Of a DNA stretch of 64,000 nucleotides, positions 26,511 through 34,625 are shown one piece after another. The stretch's first letter is position 1; every line of letters starts with the position of its first letter. Under the pieces are notes generated by a model. That model was not told the DNA's origin and searched no databases. It worked only from the letters and a program-made list of their open reading frames with translations. Both the position numbers and the translations under genes were made by a program. This stretch comes from Sphingomonadales bacterium EhC05 (GTDB taxonomy: Bacteria > Pseudomonadota > Alphaproteobacteria > Sphingomonadales > Sphingomonadaceae), in NCBI GenBank assembly GCA_001650955.1, contig LXYP01000002.1, forward strand, positions 1 through 64,000. Reading direction: 5' to 3'.

Positions 26511-27650
26511 TCAATAGCCAGACTGCTTAGCCCAGCGGTCGCTATGAAAACCGGCGTCTCCAAACATTTGCTGCGCAATATGCACGCGCTTGAAATAGAG
26601 CCCGACGTCATATTCATCGGTTACGCCAATACCACCGTGCATTTGAATCGCTTCTTTGGTGGCCAGTTGGGCAACTTGTCCGGTTTTGGCTTTTGCCATC
26701 GAACAGGTCATGCCTGCACCCTCAAAATCCTCATCCAATTCTTGTAACGATTTGAGGACAGCCGATCGCATCATTTCAATCTCCGTCGCCAGATGCGCGG
26801 CTCGATGTTGAAGCCCCTGAAACGATCCGATTTTCTGTCCGAATTGTTCGCGCTCTTTGAGATATTCCGTGGTGGTTCCAAAAACCTGCTGCGCGGATCC
26901 CGACATTTCAGCGCTTAAAACCGCGCGTCCCGCCGACAATATACCTTCCAGCGCTTCAAAACCGCCATCGACAACACCGAGAATGTCATCGCCGGTAACT
27001 TCCAGTCCTTCAACCGAGATATTGGCTGCATTGCGGCTGTCGATCATTGGCGTATGTTCGCGTGTGATTTCGGGCGCGTGGGCATCAACCAAAAACAAAG
27101 TGATACCCTCAGCATCATGCTCGCTACCAGACGTGCGCGCAGCGATGATCAATTTATCTGCCACATGACCATCCGCAACAAATGTCTTGTTGCCTGAAAG
27201 CACATAACCATTTCCGGATGGATGGGCGGAAAATTCTATATGGCCGGGGTTGTGTCGTGGCCCCTCATCAACCGCCAGAGCAAAAAGACTCTCACCGCTA
27301 CTGATTTTACTCAAATTTTGAGCTTTTTGCTTATCCGTTCCATATTTCTGGACAGCTGTAGCCCCCAGAACAGAGGTTGAAAAAAATGGTGATGCCGTCA
27401 GATTGCGACCCATTTGCTCGGCCAGTACGCCGGCGCCAACATAGCCAAATCCGCTGCCGCCATGTTCCTCATCAACGATGATTCCAGCCCAACCCATTTC
27501 GGCCATTTCGGTCCAGAGCTTGCGGCAAAATCCATCAGCCACCTTATTGTCTCGGACCATCCGAAAAGCCGATACCGGTGCGTTTTCAGACAAGAATCCG
27601 GTGGCTGCATCCTGCAGCATTTCCTGTTCTTCGTTCAGTATCAGCGGCAT
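26511..27650 (-). CDS. Acyl-CoA dehydrogenase, subunit of a likely two-gene enzyme
   Basis: 379 residues. The N-terminal LNEEQEMLQDAATGFL, the VDEEHGGSGFGYVGAGVL segment and the C-terminal IQMHGGIGVTDEYDVGLYFKR are typical acyl-CoA dehydrogenase parts. It follows a second dehydrogenase gene after only 12 bases. Adjacent pairs like this form alpha2-beta2 dehydrogenases in steroid degraders (ChsE type), where each protein supplies half of the FAD site; that assembly is inferred from the pairing. Confidence 0.9.
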   Translation of the reverse strand: MPLILNEEQEMLQDAATGFLSENAPVSAFRMVRDNKVADGFCRKLWTEMAEMGWAGIIVDEEHGGSGFGYVGAGVLAEQMGRNLTASPFFSTSVLGATAVQKYGTDKQKAQNLSKISSGESLFALAVDEGPRHNPGHIEFSAHPSGNGYVLSGNKTFVADGHVADKLIIAARTSGSEHDAEGITLFLVDAHAPEITREHTPMIDSRNAANISVEGLEVTGDDILGVVDGGFEALEGILSAGRAVLSAEMSGSAQQVFGTTTEYLKEREQFGQKIGSFQGLQHRAAHLATEIEMMRSAVLKSLQELDEDFEGAGMTCSMAKAKTGQVAQLATKEAIQMHGGIGVTDEYDVGLYFKRVHIAQQMFGDAGFHSDRWAKQSGY

Positions 27651-27662
27651 ATCAATCTCAAT

Positions 27663-28874
27663 CTATTGGCTCGGCAATTCCAAGACGCGCTTGGAAATGA
27701 TGTTAAGCTGCACTTCAGTCGTTCCGCCAAGGATAGAATAAGCACGATTATACAGCCAAGTGTTGGCCAAACTATCATATTCTATCCCGTCTGCGCCAAT
27801 TGTCGCACCAGCGGTACCTTCGATATCCATCCGTAACTCGGAACCCTGTTTGGTCAGTTCGGAAGCCACATATTTGAGCATCGATGATTTTGCCCCTAGG
27901 CCATTGCCCGCATTGGCCTCATCAGTCATGCGTTCAACGGTCAGGTTATAAGCCCAATTATCGAGCTCAGCTTGTGCAATACGTTGCCGCAAAGCAGGAT
28001 CTGCCAGACGATCACCTTGATCCAGACCGATATGATCAGCAGCAAATTTGCCTAGGCTTTCAGGCCCTTTGGTTCCGCGCAACGGGGACATTGTCCCAAG
28101 CATACCGCGTTCATGAACCAAGAGATTTTTCGCAACATCCCAGCCACGATTCACTTCGCCGACGACTGAGTCATTTCCCGGGCCATAGCTTTTGGGAACT
28201 TTGACATCGTCAAAAAATGTTTCGCAGAAGGGTGAATGACCGGAGATCAGGACGATCGGCTTCACTGAAATACCTTCACTCGCCATATCAATCAGAATGA
28301 ACGTTATGCCGCGATGCTTAGGTGCGTCAAAATCGGTCCGGACGAGGCAGAATATCCAGTCGGAAATATCGGCGTTTGACGTCCATATCTTCTGGCCGTT
28401 GATCAGCCAATGATCGCCTTTATCTTCACATTTGGATTTGAGCGACGCGAGATCCGATCCTGCACCAGGCTCTGAATAACCCTGGCACCAGCGAATCTCG
28501 CCCCGCGCGATACCGGTCAAATGTTGCAATTTCTGTTCGTGCGTCCCGTAAGCCAAAAGGGCGGGTCCGAGCATCGATATTCCGAAATTGCTTAGCGGTT
28601 TACGCGCATTGATCGCCTGCCGCTCCTCATCGAGAATCTTGGCTTGATCAGCAGATAGGCCAGCGCCACCATATTCTATCGGCCAAGTTGGTACGGTATA
28701 GCCTTTTTCCAGTGCACGGTCGAACCACTGCTTTTGCGCTTCCGACTGGAATTCCCAAAGACGCCCGCCCCAGCACTGCTTCTCCGCGGTGATGTCGCCA
28801 TCACGCATTTCTTCAGGGCAGTTTTCCGCAAGCCAAGCCCTTGTCTCTGAGCGAAACTGATCAAGATCGGTCAT
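27663..28874 (-). CDS. Acyl-CoA dehydrogenase, partner subunit
   Basis: 403 residues. Conserved features include CQGYSEPGAGSDLASLKS, GQKIWTSNADISDW and the C-terminal SILGGTTEVQLNIISKRVL. It is longer than its neighbour and matches the FadE17/FadE26-like group. It starts 85 bases after the MDR oxidoreductase gene on the same strand and has GAGAGG before its ATG. Together with the downstream dehydrogenase it probably makes a heteromeric enzyme for a bulky acyl-CoA. Confidence 0.92.
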   Translation of the reverse strand: MTDLDQFRSETRAWLAENCPEEMRDGDITAEKQCWGGRLWEFQSEAQKQWFDRALEKGYTVPTWPIEYGGAGLSADQAKILDEERQAINARKPLSNFGISMLGPALLAYGTHEQKLQHLTGIARGEIRWCQGYSEPGAGSDLASLKSKCEDKGDHWLINGQKIWTSNADISDWIFCLVRTDFDAPKHRGITFILIDMASEGISVKPIVLISGHSPFCETFFDDVKVPKSYGPGNDSVVGEVNRGWDVAKNLLVHERGMLGTMSPLRGTKGPESLGKFAADHIGLDQGDRLADPALRQRIAQAELDNWAYNLTVERMTDEANAGNGLGAKSSMLKYVASELTKQGSELRMDIEGTAGATIGADGIEYDSLANTWLYNRAYSILGGTTEVQLNIISKRVLELPSQ

Positions 28875-28959
28875 AGTCTAGCCTCTCGTAACAAAATAGA
28901 CATATGCCACTCGAGCCATGCCGTGCACTGCGCAATTAGTTAGCGAATCCAAAGAGCAA

Positions 28960-29961
28960 TCAATCCAGGCGCAACATTTGCTTGCCGAAATTCTGACCGG
29001 CAAACAGACGTTTCAACGTCGTTGGAATATTGTCGAAGCCTTCCTGAATATCTTCCTTGAAGGTGATCTTGCCCTCTTTGATCCACTGCCGCATCCGCTT
29101 CTGCGCTTCGGGAAATTCGCTGACATAATCCGACACGATGAAACCCGACATGCTGGCGCGTTTGAAAATCAGGTTGAAATAATTTTCAGGGCCGGCCGGC
29201 ATATCGCCCTTCTCATAGCGAGAGATGCCGCCGCAGATCGCCACGCGCGCATGCATGGCGAGATGCGCTAGGGCATCGTTCAATATCTTGCCGCCGACAT
29301 TGTCATAAAAGACATTGATCGATTGAGGGCAATGCTCCTTGAGTCCTGCCCGGACATCATCATTCTTATAGTCGATAGCAACATCATAGCCGACATCTTC
29401 GGTGAGCCATTTGCACTTTTCCTCGCCACCTGCGATGCCGATGATGCGGCAGCCGGCGATTTTGGCGATTTGACCAACCATCGAACCCGTGGCGCCAGCC
29501 GCGCCCGAGACGACCACTGTGTCGCCGGGCTGAGGCCGTCCATGTTTCAACAGACCGAAATAGGCGGTCATGCCAGTGGTGCCCAACGCGCCCAGATTTG
29601 CCGCCAATAGGTCATCATCAGGGACTTTGTTCAATTCACCGCCCGGGACATGCGCATAATCCTGCCAACGCAACATGCCCATGACCTTGTCACCCGCTGC
29701 GAATTTCGCATGTCGCGACTCGATCACTGTGCCGACGCCTGACCCGCGCATGACTTCCCCGATTTCAGTCGGTGCGACATAGCCACCGATATTTTCCATC
29801 CAGCCTTTTTGGGCCGGGTCGAAGCCCAAAATCTCATTCTTCACGAGAACATGTCCTTCAGCACATTCAGGGACTTCGGTGATTACTTTCTTGAAATCAT
29901 CGTCCACCAGCCCACGCCCTTTGGGACGTCCGTTGATAAGCCACTGTCTGTTATCCGTCAT
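28960..29961 (-). CDS. NADP-dependent MDR oxidoreductase, second copy
   Basis: 333 residues from the ATG at 29961, which has GGAGAGA upstream; a frame extension to 30039 lacks a site and family resemblance. The fold matches the copy at 21408: GFDPAQKGWM near the start, the Rossmann SGAAGATGSMVGQ, and an AIDYKNDDV segment. The two copies share layout but only moderate identity, so they probably act on different enone or enoyl-CoA intermediates. Probably the first gene of an MDR-ACAD-ACAD transcript; divergent from a lactonase gene. Confidence 0.9.
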   Translation of the reverse strand: MTDNRQWLINGRPKGRGLVDDDFKKVITEVPECAEGHVLVKNEILGFDPAQKGWMENIGGYVAPTEIGEVMRGSGVGTVIESRHAKFAAGDKVMGMLRWQDYAHVPGGELNKVPDDDLLAANLGALGTTGMTAYFGLLKHGRPQPGDTVVVSGAAGATGSMVGQIAKIAGCRIIGIAGGEEKCKWLTEDVGYDVAIDYKNDDVRAGLKEHCPQSINVFYDNVGGKILNDALAHLAMHARVAICGGISRYEKGDMPAGPENYFNLIFKRASMSGFIVSDYVSEFPEAQKRMRQWIKEGKITFKEDIQEGFDNIPTTLKRLFAGQNFGKQMLRLD

Positions 29962-30027
29962 AAATTCTCTCCATTGGAAGACTTGGAGGCCTGTTAGACG
30001 CTTTTTTGACATGACCCGAACTGCCAG

Positions 30028-30040
30028 CTTTGATAGCAAG
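30028..30040. promoter_or_regulatory. Candidate operator, second copy of the TTTGATAGCAA motif
   Basis: In the 131-base spacer between the divergent MDR oxidoreductase and lactonase genes lies CTTTGATAGCAAG. It shares the eleven-base core tttgatagcaa with the dyad at 20081-20094, with a conserved gcca just before it and a conserved TG after it. The dyad is imperfect here. Confidence 0.42.
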
Positions 30041-30092
30041 TGGTTTCAATACAGATCCAGAATAGCCCATTCCGGAGATGCTGGGAGAGACG

Positions 30093-30860
30093 ATGATGCC
30101 AAGAAATGGCTCAGATGAGGCAGTTTTACTCTATGCGTTTACCTGCGGATATATAACGTTACCAACAAGCTATTTTATCGGCGGCGAAGACGGCAAGACC
30201 AAAGTCCCCGCCTGCGTGTTCCTTATCGACCATCCCAAAGGACTCGCCCTGTTCGACACCGGATTCAGCGACCGTTTTGTCGGACTTGAAAAAGGACTCG
30301 GCAAGATTGTCGACATGCCGAAGGAACATCCCATCGCCGATCGACTCCGCGCGCTCGAGGTCGATCCCGACCGAATCGACTGGATCATCAATTCGCATCT
30401 TCATCTCGATCATGCCGGAGGCAACCATATGCTGCCCAATGCAACGATCATCGTGCAGGACAGCGAATGGCAGTTCGGATTCACTGGCGAAGACGGAGCC
30501 TATGCGACCGAGGATTTCGACACCGGCCAGCCCGTCAAACGGATCAATGGCGAACATGATCTTTTTGGTGACGGCAGCGTGATTCTTTTCCCAACAGCTG
30601 GCCATACGCCCGGCCATCAGTCCGCGCGAATCACAACAGCGACCGGAGAAGCTGTCCTGGCCGGAGATTGCTGCAATTTCCGGCGCTCGCTCGATGAAAT
30701 GCGCATGCCCGATCAGGTCTATCATGCGGACCATTATCGCGGATCGCTTGAAAAACTCTCGCAATTGCGCCGCGCGGGCGCGAAGATTTTCTATGGGCAT
30801 GATCCCGATTTCTGGGCGATAGTGCCGCAAGCAAAAAAAATTGACCTGAAAGCGCTCTAG
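30093..30860 (+). CDS. Metallo-beta-lactamase fold lactonase (N-acyl homoserine lactonase-like)
   Basis: 255 residues. The zinc motif His102-x-His104-x-Asp106-His107 lies in SHLHLDHAGGN, followed by TAGHTPGHQS and an LAGDCCN segment with a bridging Asp, which is the AttM/AiiA lactonase pattern. The ATG at 30093 is preferred over 30078 because GGGAGAG lies just ahead of it. It may open lactone intermediates of the catabolic pathway or degrade N-acyl homoserine lactones; a LuxR-type regulator three genes on keeps the second option open. Confidence 0.87.
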   Translation: MMPRNGSDEAVLLYAFTCGYITLPTSYFIGGEDGKTKVPACVFLIDHPKGLALFDTGFSDRFVGLEKGLGKIVDMPKEHPIADRLRALEVDPDRIDWIINSHLHLDHAGGNHMLPNATIIVQDSEWQFGFTGEDGAYATEDFDTGQPVKRINGEHDLFGDGSVILFPTAGHTPGHQSARITTATGEAVLAGDCCNFRRSLDEMRMPDQVYHADHYRGSLEKLSQLRRAGAKIFYGHDPDFWAIVPQAKKIDLKAL

Positions 30861-30968
30861 ACGCTGCTCACTCCCTATAACAATAGTGGCGAGTGTCCCT
30901 GCCTCCGCTATGAAGTTTTCAACGAAAAGCGCCTCCATCAGAGGGCCGCAATTTTAAGGAGCAAAGCC

Positions 30969-31952
30969 TTGGCCAATAATGAACTGGCAGACAAAGACGT
31001 CCTCATCGATATTTTCACACGTGCAGACCTGATCATGCAGTCGGATATCAAATTCCGCCAAATGATCGGTGCCGGCCAATTGCAGATCGTCTATTATCCT
31101 GTACGCGGCCAGGAAGTGGTCTCGTCGGCGATGATGGCAGCGGTGAATCAAGAAGATTATCTGGTCACAATTTACCGCGGGCTGCATGACCAGCTCGCCA
31201 AAGGCATTCCTTCCAAAGATCTCTGGGCGGAATTTGCCGGCAAAATGGCGGGAACATGTAAGGGCAAAGGTGGCCCCATGCATATCACCCACCCTGAGAC
31301 AGGCGTGATGGTCACCACCGGTATTGTCGGTTCAGGCATTCCGATCGCCAACGGTCTGGCGCTGGGCAGCCAGCTGGACAAGGACGGCAAGGTCACCGTA
31401 TGTTGCTTCGGCGATGGCGCGTCCAACATTGGCGCATTTCACGAAGGGCTGAACATGGCCCAGGTCTGGAAATTGCCGGTCATTTTCCTGTGTCAGAATA
31501 ATCTCTATTCCGAACATACGCCAATGGCTTTTGCCACCAGTTCGGACTCGATCAAACAGCGCGGCGAAGGCCTTGGCATGCGTTCGGTGCAAGTCAACGG
31601 CAATGATGCCAGCGCCATGTATGCGGCCGCGAAGGAAGCCGTCGAATATGCACGAGCAGGCCACGGACCGACGTTGATCGAAGCGATGACCTTCCGTTTC
31701 CACGGTCACTTGCTTGGCGACACCAGCCATTATATTCCCAAAGAGGAAATGGAACAGGCCAAGAAGGACGATCCGATGCCGATCTTGCGCCAGCAACTGC
31801 TCGACATTCAGGTGAGCGAAGCGGATATTGCGGCGATTGAAGCCAAAAATGCAGCTATCATCGAAGAAGCATCTCAATTCGCGCTTGATGCCCCATATCC
31901 TCCCGGCGAGGAATATCGCATCGATGTTCTGGACGTGGAGATAGCAGCATGA
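30969..31952 (+). CDS. TPP-dependent 2-oxoacid dehydrogenase E1 component, alpha subunit
   Basis: 327 residues. It matches the alpha subunit of pyruvate/acetoin/branched-chain dehydrogenases: the MHITHPETGVM segment, the thiamine diphosphate motif GDGASNIGAFHEGLN and FRFHGHLLGDTSHYI with the phosphorylation-loop region. The start is a TTG with AAGGAG at the right distance (TTTTAAGGAGCAAAGCC). It overlaps the beta gene by four bases. The substrate could be pyruvate, acetoin or a pathway-derived 2-oxoacid. Confidence 0.92.
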   Translation: MANNELADKDVLIDIFTRADLIMQSDIKFRQMIGAGQLQIVYYPVRGQEVVSSAMMAAVNQEDYLVTIYRGLHDQLAKGIPSKDLWAEFAGKMAGTCKGKGGPMHITHPETGVMVTTGIVGSGIPIANGLALGSQLDKDGKVTVCCFGDGASNIGAFHEGLNMAQVWKLPVIFLCQNNLYSEHTPMAFATSSDSIKQRGEGLGMRSVQVNGNDASAMYAAAKEAVEYARAGHGPTLIEAMTFRFHGHLLGDTSHYIPKEEMEQAKKDDPMPILRQQLLDIQVSEADIAAIEAKNAAIIEEASQFALDAPYPPGEEYRIDVLDVEIAA

Positions 31953-32941
31953 CCGATAAACCAGCAGAAATCATGTTCGCCCAAGCCTGCAACATGGCCA
32001 TGGCCAAAGCAATGGCTGACGATCCCAAGGTCATCATCATGGGCGAAGATATCGCTGATGAGCAGGGCGGCGGTGTGTTTAAAGTCACGCTCGGCCTGTC
32101 CGAAAAATTCGGCACAGATCGTGTGCGTTCAACGCCGATTTCGGAACAGGCGATCGTCGGTGCGGCAGTCGGTTCCGCGATGGTTGGTTATAAACCGGTT
32201 GCTGAAATCATGCTGATGAATTTCATCACCGTCGCGATGGATCAGATTGTCAATCACGCCGCCAAATTACGCTTCATGTCCGGCGGGCAGACAACTGTGC
32301 CACTGACGATTCGGACCACCACCGGTGCCGGCACAGGTCTCGGCGGACAACATAGTGATATGCTAGAGGCGTGGCTCGCTCACGTCCCCGGGTTGAAGGT
32401 TGTTGCAGCATCCAATCCAGCGGACGCTTACGGGCTGCTTTATTCGTCGATCATGGATCCCAATCCGGTGATCTTCATCGAGAATACGCCTGGCTATTTT
32501 GTCAAAGGCCCGGCGCCTGCGCCTGATCATGTCGTGCCACTCGGAAAAGCTTCGGTCCCGCGTGAAGGAACCGATGTGACGCTTATCGGCTATGGCAGCA
32601 GCATCAGCCGGTGCCATGCCGCAGCGGACAAATTGGCGGAAGATGGCATTTCCTGCGAGATCGTCGATCTGCGCACAATTGCGCCTTATGACGAAGAAAC
32701 GGTTCTGAAGAGCGTTGCCAAGACCAAGGCAGCGGTTGTTGTTCACGAAGCCGTCCGCAATTTCGGCGTCGGTGCCGAGATTTCTTCCCGCATTCATGAA
32801 GAATTATTCTCGGAACTCAAGGCCCCTGTCGGCCGTGTCGGGTCTGGCTATGCACCCGTTCCCTTCTCACCCGCAATCGAGAAAGCCTGGATGTTCAGTC
32901 AGGAAGATATCGAACGCGAAGTTCACAAAATTCTAGGATAA
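31949..32941 (+). CDS. 2-oxoacid dehydrogenase E1 component, beta subunit
   Basis: 330 residues. It is the transketolase-like partner of the E1 alpha gene, with GEDIADEQGGGVFKVT, STPISEQAIVGAAVG, the phosphate-binding GAGTGLGGQHSD and DLRTIAPYDEETV, the usual E1 beta order. The ATGA overlap with the alpha gene implies coupled translation and equal amounts. No E2 acyltransferase gene follows; instead a 77-residue lipoyl protein comes seven bases later. Confidence 0.93.
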   Translation: MTDKPAEIMFAQACNMAMAKAMADDPKVIIMGEDIADEQGGGVFKVTLGLSEKFGTDRVRSTPISEQAIVGAAVGSAMVGYKPVAEIMLMNFITVAMDQIVNHAAKLRFMSGGQTTVPLTIRTTTGAGTGLGGQHSDMLEAWLAHVPGLKVVAASNPADAYGLLYSSIMDPNPVIFIENTPGYFVKGPAPAPDHVVPLGKASVPREGTDVTLIGYGSSISRCHAAADKLAEDGISCEIVDLRTIAPYDEETVLKSVAKTKAAVVVHEAVRNFGVGAEISSRIHEELFSELKAPVGRVGSGYAPVPFSPAIEKAWMFSQEDIEREVHKILG

Positions 32942-32948
32942 ACTGAAA

Positions 32949-33182
32949 ATGGCTACCGAAATACGCATTCCAAAATTGGGCTTTAGCATGGAAGCTGGAA
33001 TTCTGGCCGAATGGCTGGCCGAAGATGGCGCCGAGGTCACCGCTGGCCAGGATCTCTATGCTCTGGAAAATGAAAAGTCGACGCAGGAGGTCGAATCTCC
33101 CGCAACCGGAAAATTGAAGATTATCATCTCGGCGGATGGCGAGGAATATCCGGTTGGGGAATTGATCGGGATGATCGAATAG
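32949..33182 (+). CDS. Free-standing lipoyl (biotinyl/lipoyl) domain protein
   Basis: Only 77 residues, a single swinging-arm domain. The lipoyl Lys43 lies in LENEKSTQEVESPATG, and the fold starts IRIPKLGFSMEAG as in E2 N-terminal domains. It completely lacks the E2 linker, E3-binding and acyltransferase domains. It is the third gene of an E1 alpha-E1 beta-lipoyl transcript. It probably carries the acyl group from this E1 to an acyltransferase encoded elsewhere, or to a different acceptor. Confidence 0.88.
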   Translation: MATEIRIPKLGFSMEAGILAEWLAEDGAEVTAGQDLYALENEKSTQEVESPATGKLKIIISADGEEYPVGELIGMIE

Positions 33183-33226
33183 ACCTTTCTCGGGCGATGT
33201 ATAAACTATATCACTATTGGTAGTAA

Positions 33227-33252
33227 TGTTTGGTTGACTGCAAAACCAAACA
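33227..33252. promoter_or_regulatory. 26-bp inverted repeat upstream of the LuxR-type regulator
   Basis: Perfect nine-base arms, tgtttggtt and aaccaaaca, separated by eight bases. It lies 59 bases before the ATG of the LuxR-type gene, in the position of a repressor or activator site for autoregulation. It is longer than classic 20-base lux boxes and does not match their CTG-N10-CAG pattern. Confidence 0.65.
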
Positions 33253-33311
33253 CCGCGACAAGCCACTTATAAAAATGAAAAATAATAGGTGTTGCAAGGA
33301 GCGGAGCCCAA

Positions 33312-34124
33312 ATGGCCGAAAATTTTGTCGCGGAGATTCCCGAAATCGGGCGCCAGCGCTTTCGAGAAAATGTCGATAGCGTCACTCTAACAAGTGCATC
33401 TGAAATTCGCGCAGCGGCTGAAGAGATTCACAAAATTGCACAATCCTACGGATTTCGAATTGCAGTCAGTGCCGATATTTCTTCCAAAGCCCATCTGGTC
33501 GACGCAGATGGAAATCTGATCAACAAGGATGTCTTTGGCTGGGTGGCAGAAGGCGAACGCTGGTGGGAAGATACCCGTCTGGCGCTCAGTTCTCCTTTGC
33601 CCAGAGCCTGTCGCTATGAAAGCGAGCCGATGTGGTGCAATGCCGAGGGTTTTCACGGTCATTGGCCAAATGAATATCTAGATAAAATCGACCTCAAAGA
33701 TTTCTATGCGCAGGGCGCAACGTCCAAATCAGCGATGTTGATCCCGGTGCATCTGCCTTTCGGCCAGATCGCGGCCGTCAGCTTCTCGCCCATGGAGAGC
33801 GATCTTTCTGATCTGAGCGAACCCTATCGGCTCTATTCGGATTTTCTTGGTATCGTGACTCGGCGTTTTGTTACCGGCTATGTTCTGGCGATGCGCGAAA
33901 AACACCGGATGCCCGCCAATTGCATCCTGTCCAAACGCGAAGCCGAATGTCTGCACTGGGCAGCGATCGGCAAAACCGACAAAGAAATCAGCATGATCCT
34001 GTCGCTGAGCCATGCCACTATTCGCTATCATGTGAATCGGGCCGGTCAGAAACTGAACAGCGTCAACCGCGGCCAGACAATTTTCAAAGCTGGTCAGCTG
34101 GGCTATCTGGGCGCGACAGATTAG
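33312..34124 (+). CDS. LuxR-family transcriptional regulator
   Basis: 270 residues. The C-terminal 60 residues are a LuxR-type helix-turn-helix (LSKREAECLHWAAIGKT, then ISMILSLSHATIRYHV). The first 190 residues look like an autoinducer-binding-like sensor domain with several Trp and aromatic residues, so it probably binds a small ligand, either a quorum signal or a pathway intermediate. No luxI synthase is in the window, making it a solo. GGAGCGGAG precedes the ATG, and a 26-base inverted repeat lies upstream. It is the only regulator inside the catabolic cluster. Confidence 0.85.
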   Translation: MAENFVAEIPEIGRQRFRENVDSVTLTSASEIRAAAEEIHKIAQSYGFRIAVSADISSKAHLVDADGNLINKDVFGWVAEGERWWEDTRLALSSPLPRACRYESEPMWCNAEGFHGHWPNEYLDKIDLKDFYAQGATSKSAMLIPVHLPFGQIAAVSFSPMESDLSDLSEPYRLYSDFLGIVTRRFVTGYVLAMREKHRMPANCILSKREAECLHWAAIGKTDKEISMILSLSHATIRYHVNRAGQKLNSVNRGQTIFKAGQLGYLGATD

Positions 34125-34215
34125 TCGATAGTTGGATGGTGTCCGCTACTATTGCGGGGCTTGATCCTAAACATCACTCGCCTTTCGAGTTTCGCATCAC
34201 TGCGGGACATGAAAG

Positions 34216-34623
34216 CTATTTTCGCAAAATCGCGAAAACGGCGGTCATTGTCATCAAGACCTTTTCGCCACAGAGAATCCGTCCGCTGCAATAAGCGGTG
34301 CGCTTGCTCATCCGGTCAATGGTCGCAAAGGCTTCGACCCAGTCTCCAAGATTGGCACCTGCCAGAAAATTGCTGTTCAAGCTCATCGTCGCGACAGGCA
34401 GGCGCGGCCGTTCGGCTTCGTGGACCTGAAGGCTCAAGGCAACATCGGCGAGCGTAGTCAGCACGCCGCCGTGCGCCACCTTGATATGATTGATCTGGCC
34501 ATCATGAATGCGCGTAGCGACGACGATACGATCATCGTCGTTACGGACATAATAGGGACCCGCCATATCCAGAAACGGATTGGAGAAGCGCGCGCGCTCA
34601 AAGCCTTCAGGAATATCGCTCAA
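34216..34623 (-). CDS. PaaI-family hotdog thioesterase
   Basis: 135 residues. The hotdog fold signature IKVAHGGVLTTLADVALSL holds the PaaI-type active-site region with HGG and a nearby Asp. Such enzymes hydrolyse aryl- or acyl-CoA to release trapped CoA when a pathway stalls. It follows the Rieske oxygenase gene after two bases on the same strand and is convergent with the LuxR-type gene. Confidence 0.88.
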   Translation of the reverse strand: MSDIPEGFERARFSNPFLDMAGPYYVRNDDDRIVVATRIHDGQINHIKVAHGGVLTTLADVALSLQVHEAERPRLPVATMSLNSNFLAGANLGDWVEAFATIDRMSKRTAYCSGRILCGEKVLMTMTAVFAILRK

Positions 34624-34625
34624 GT

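Noticed and set aside
30159-30938. 259-codon minus-strand frame opposite the lactonase gene
   Set aside because: The plus-strand lactonase has the complete zinc motif and a good ribosome site; the opposite frame has none.
30093-34124. Full quorum-sensing circuit (lactonase plus LuxR)
   Set aside because: No luxI synthase and no classic lux box are present; only a solo regulator is supported.
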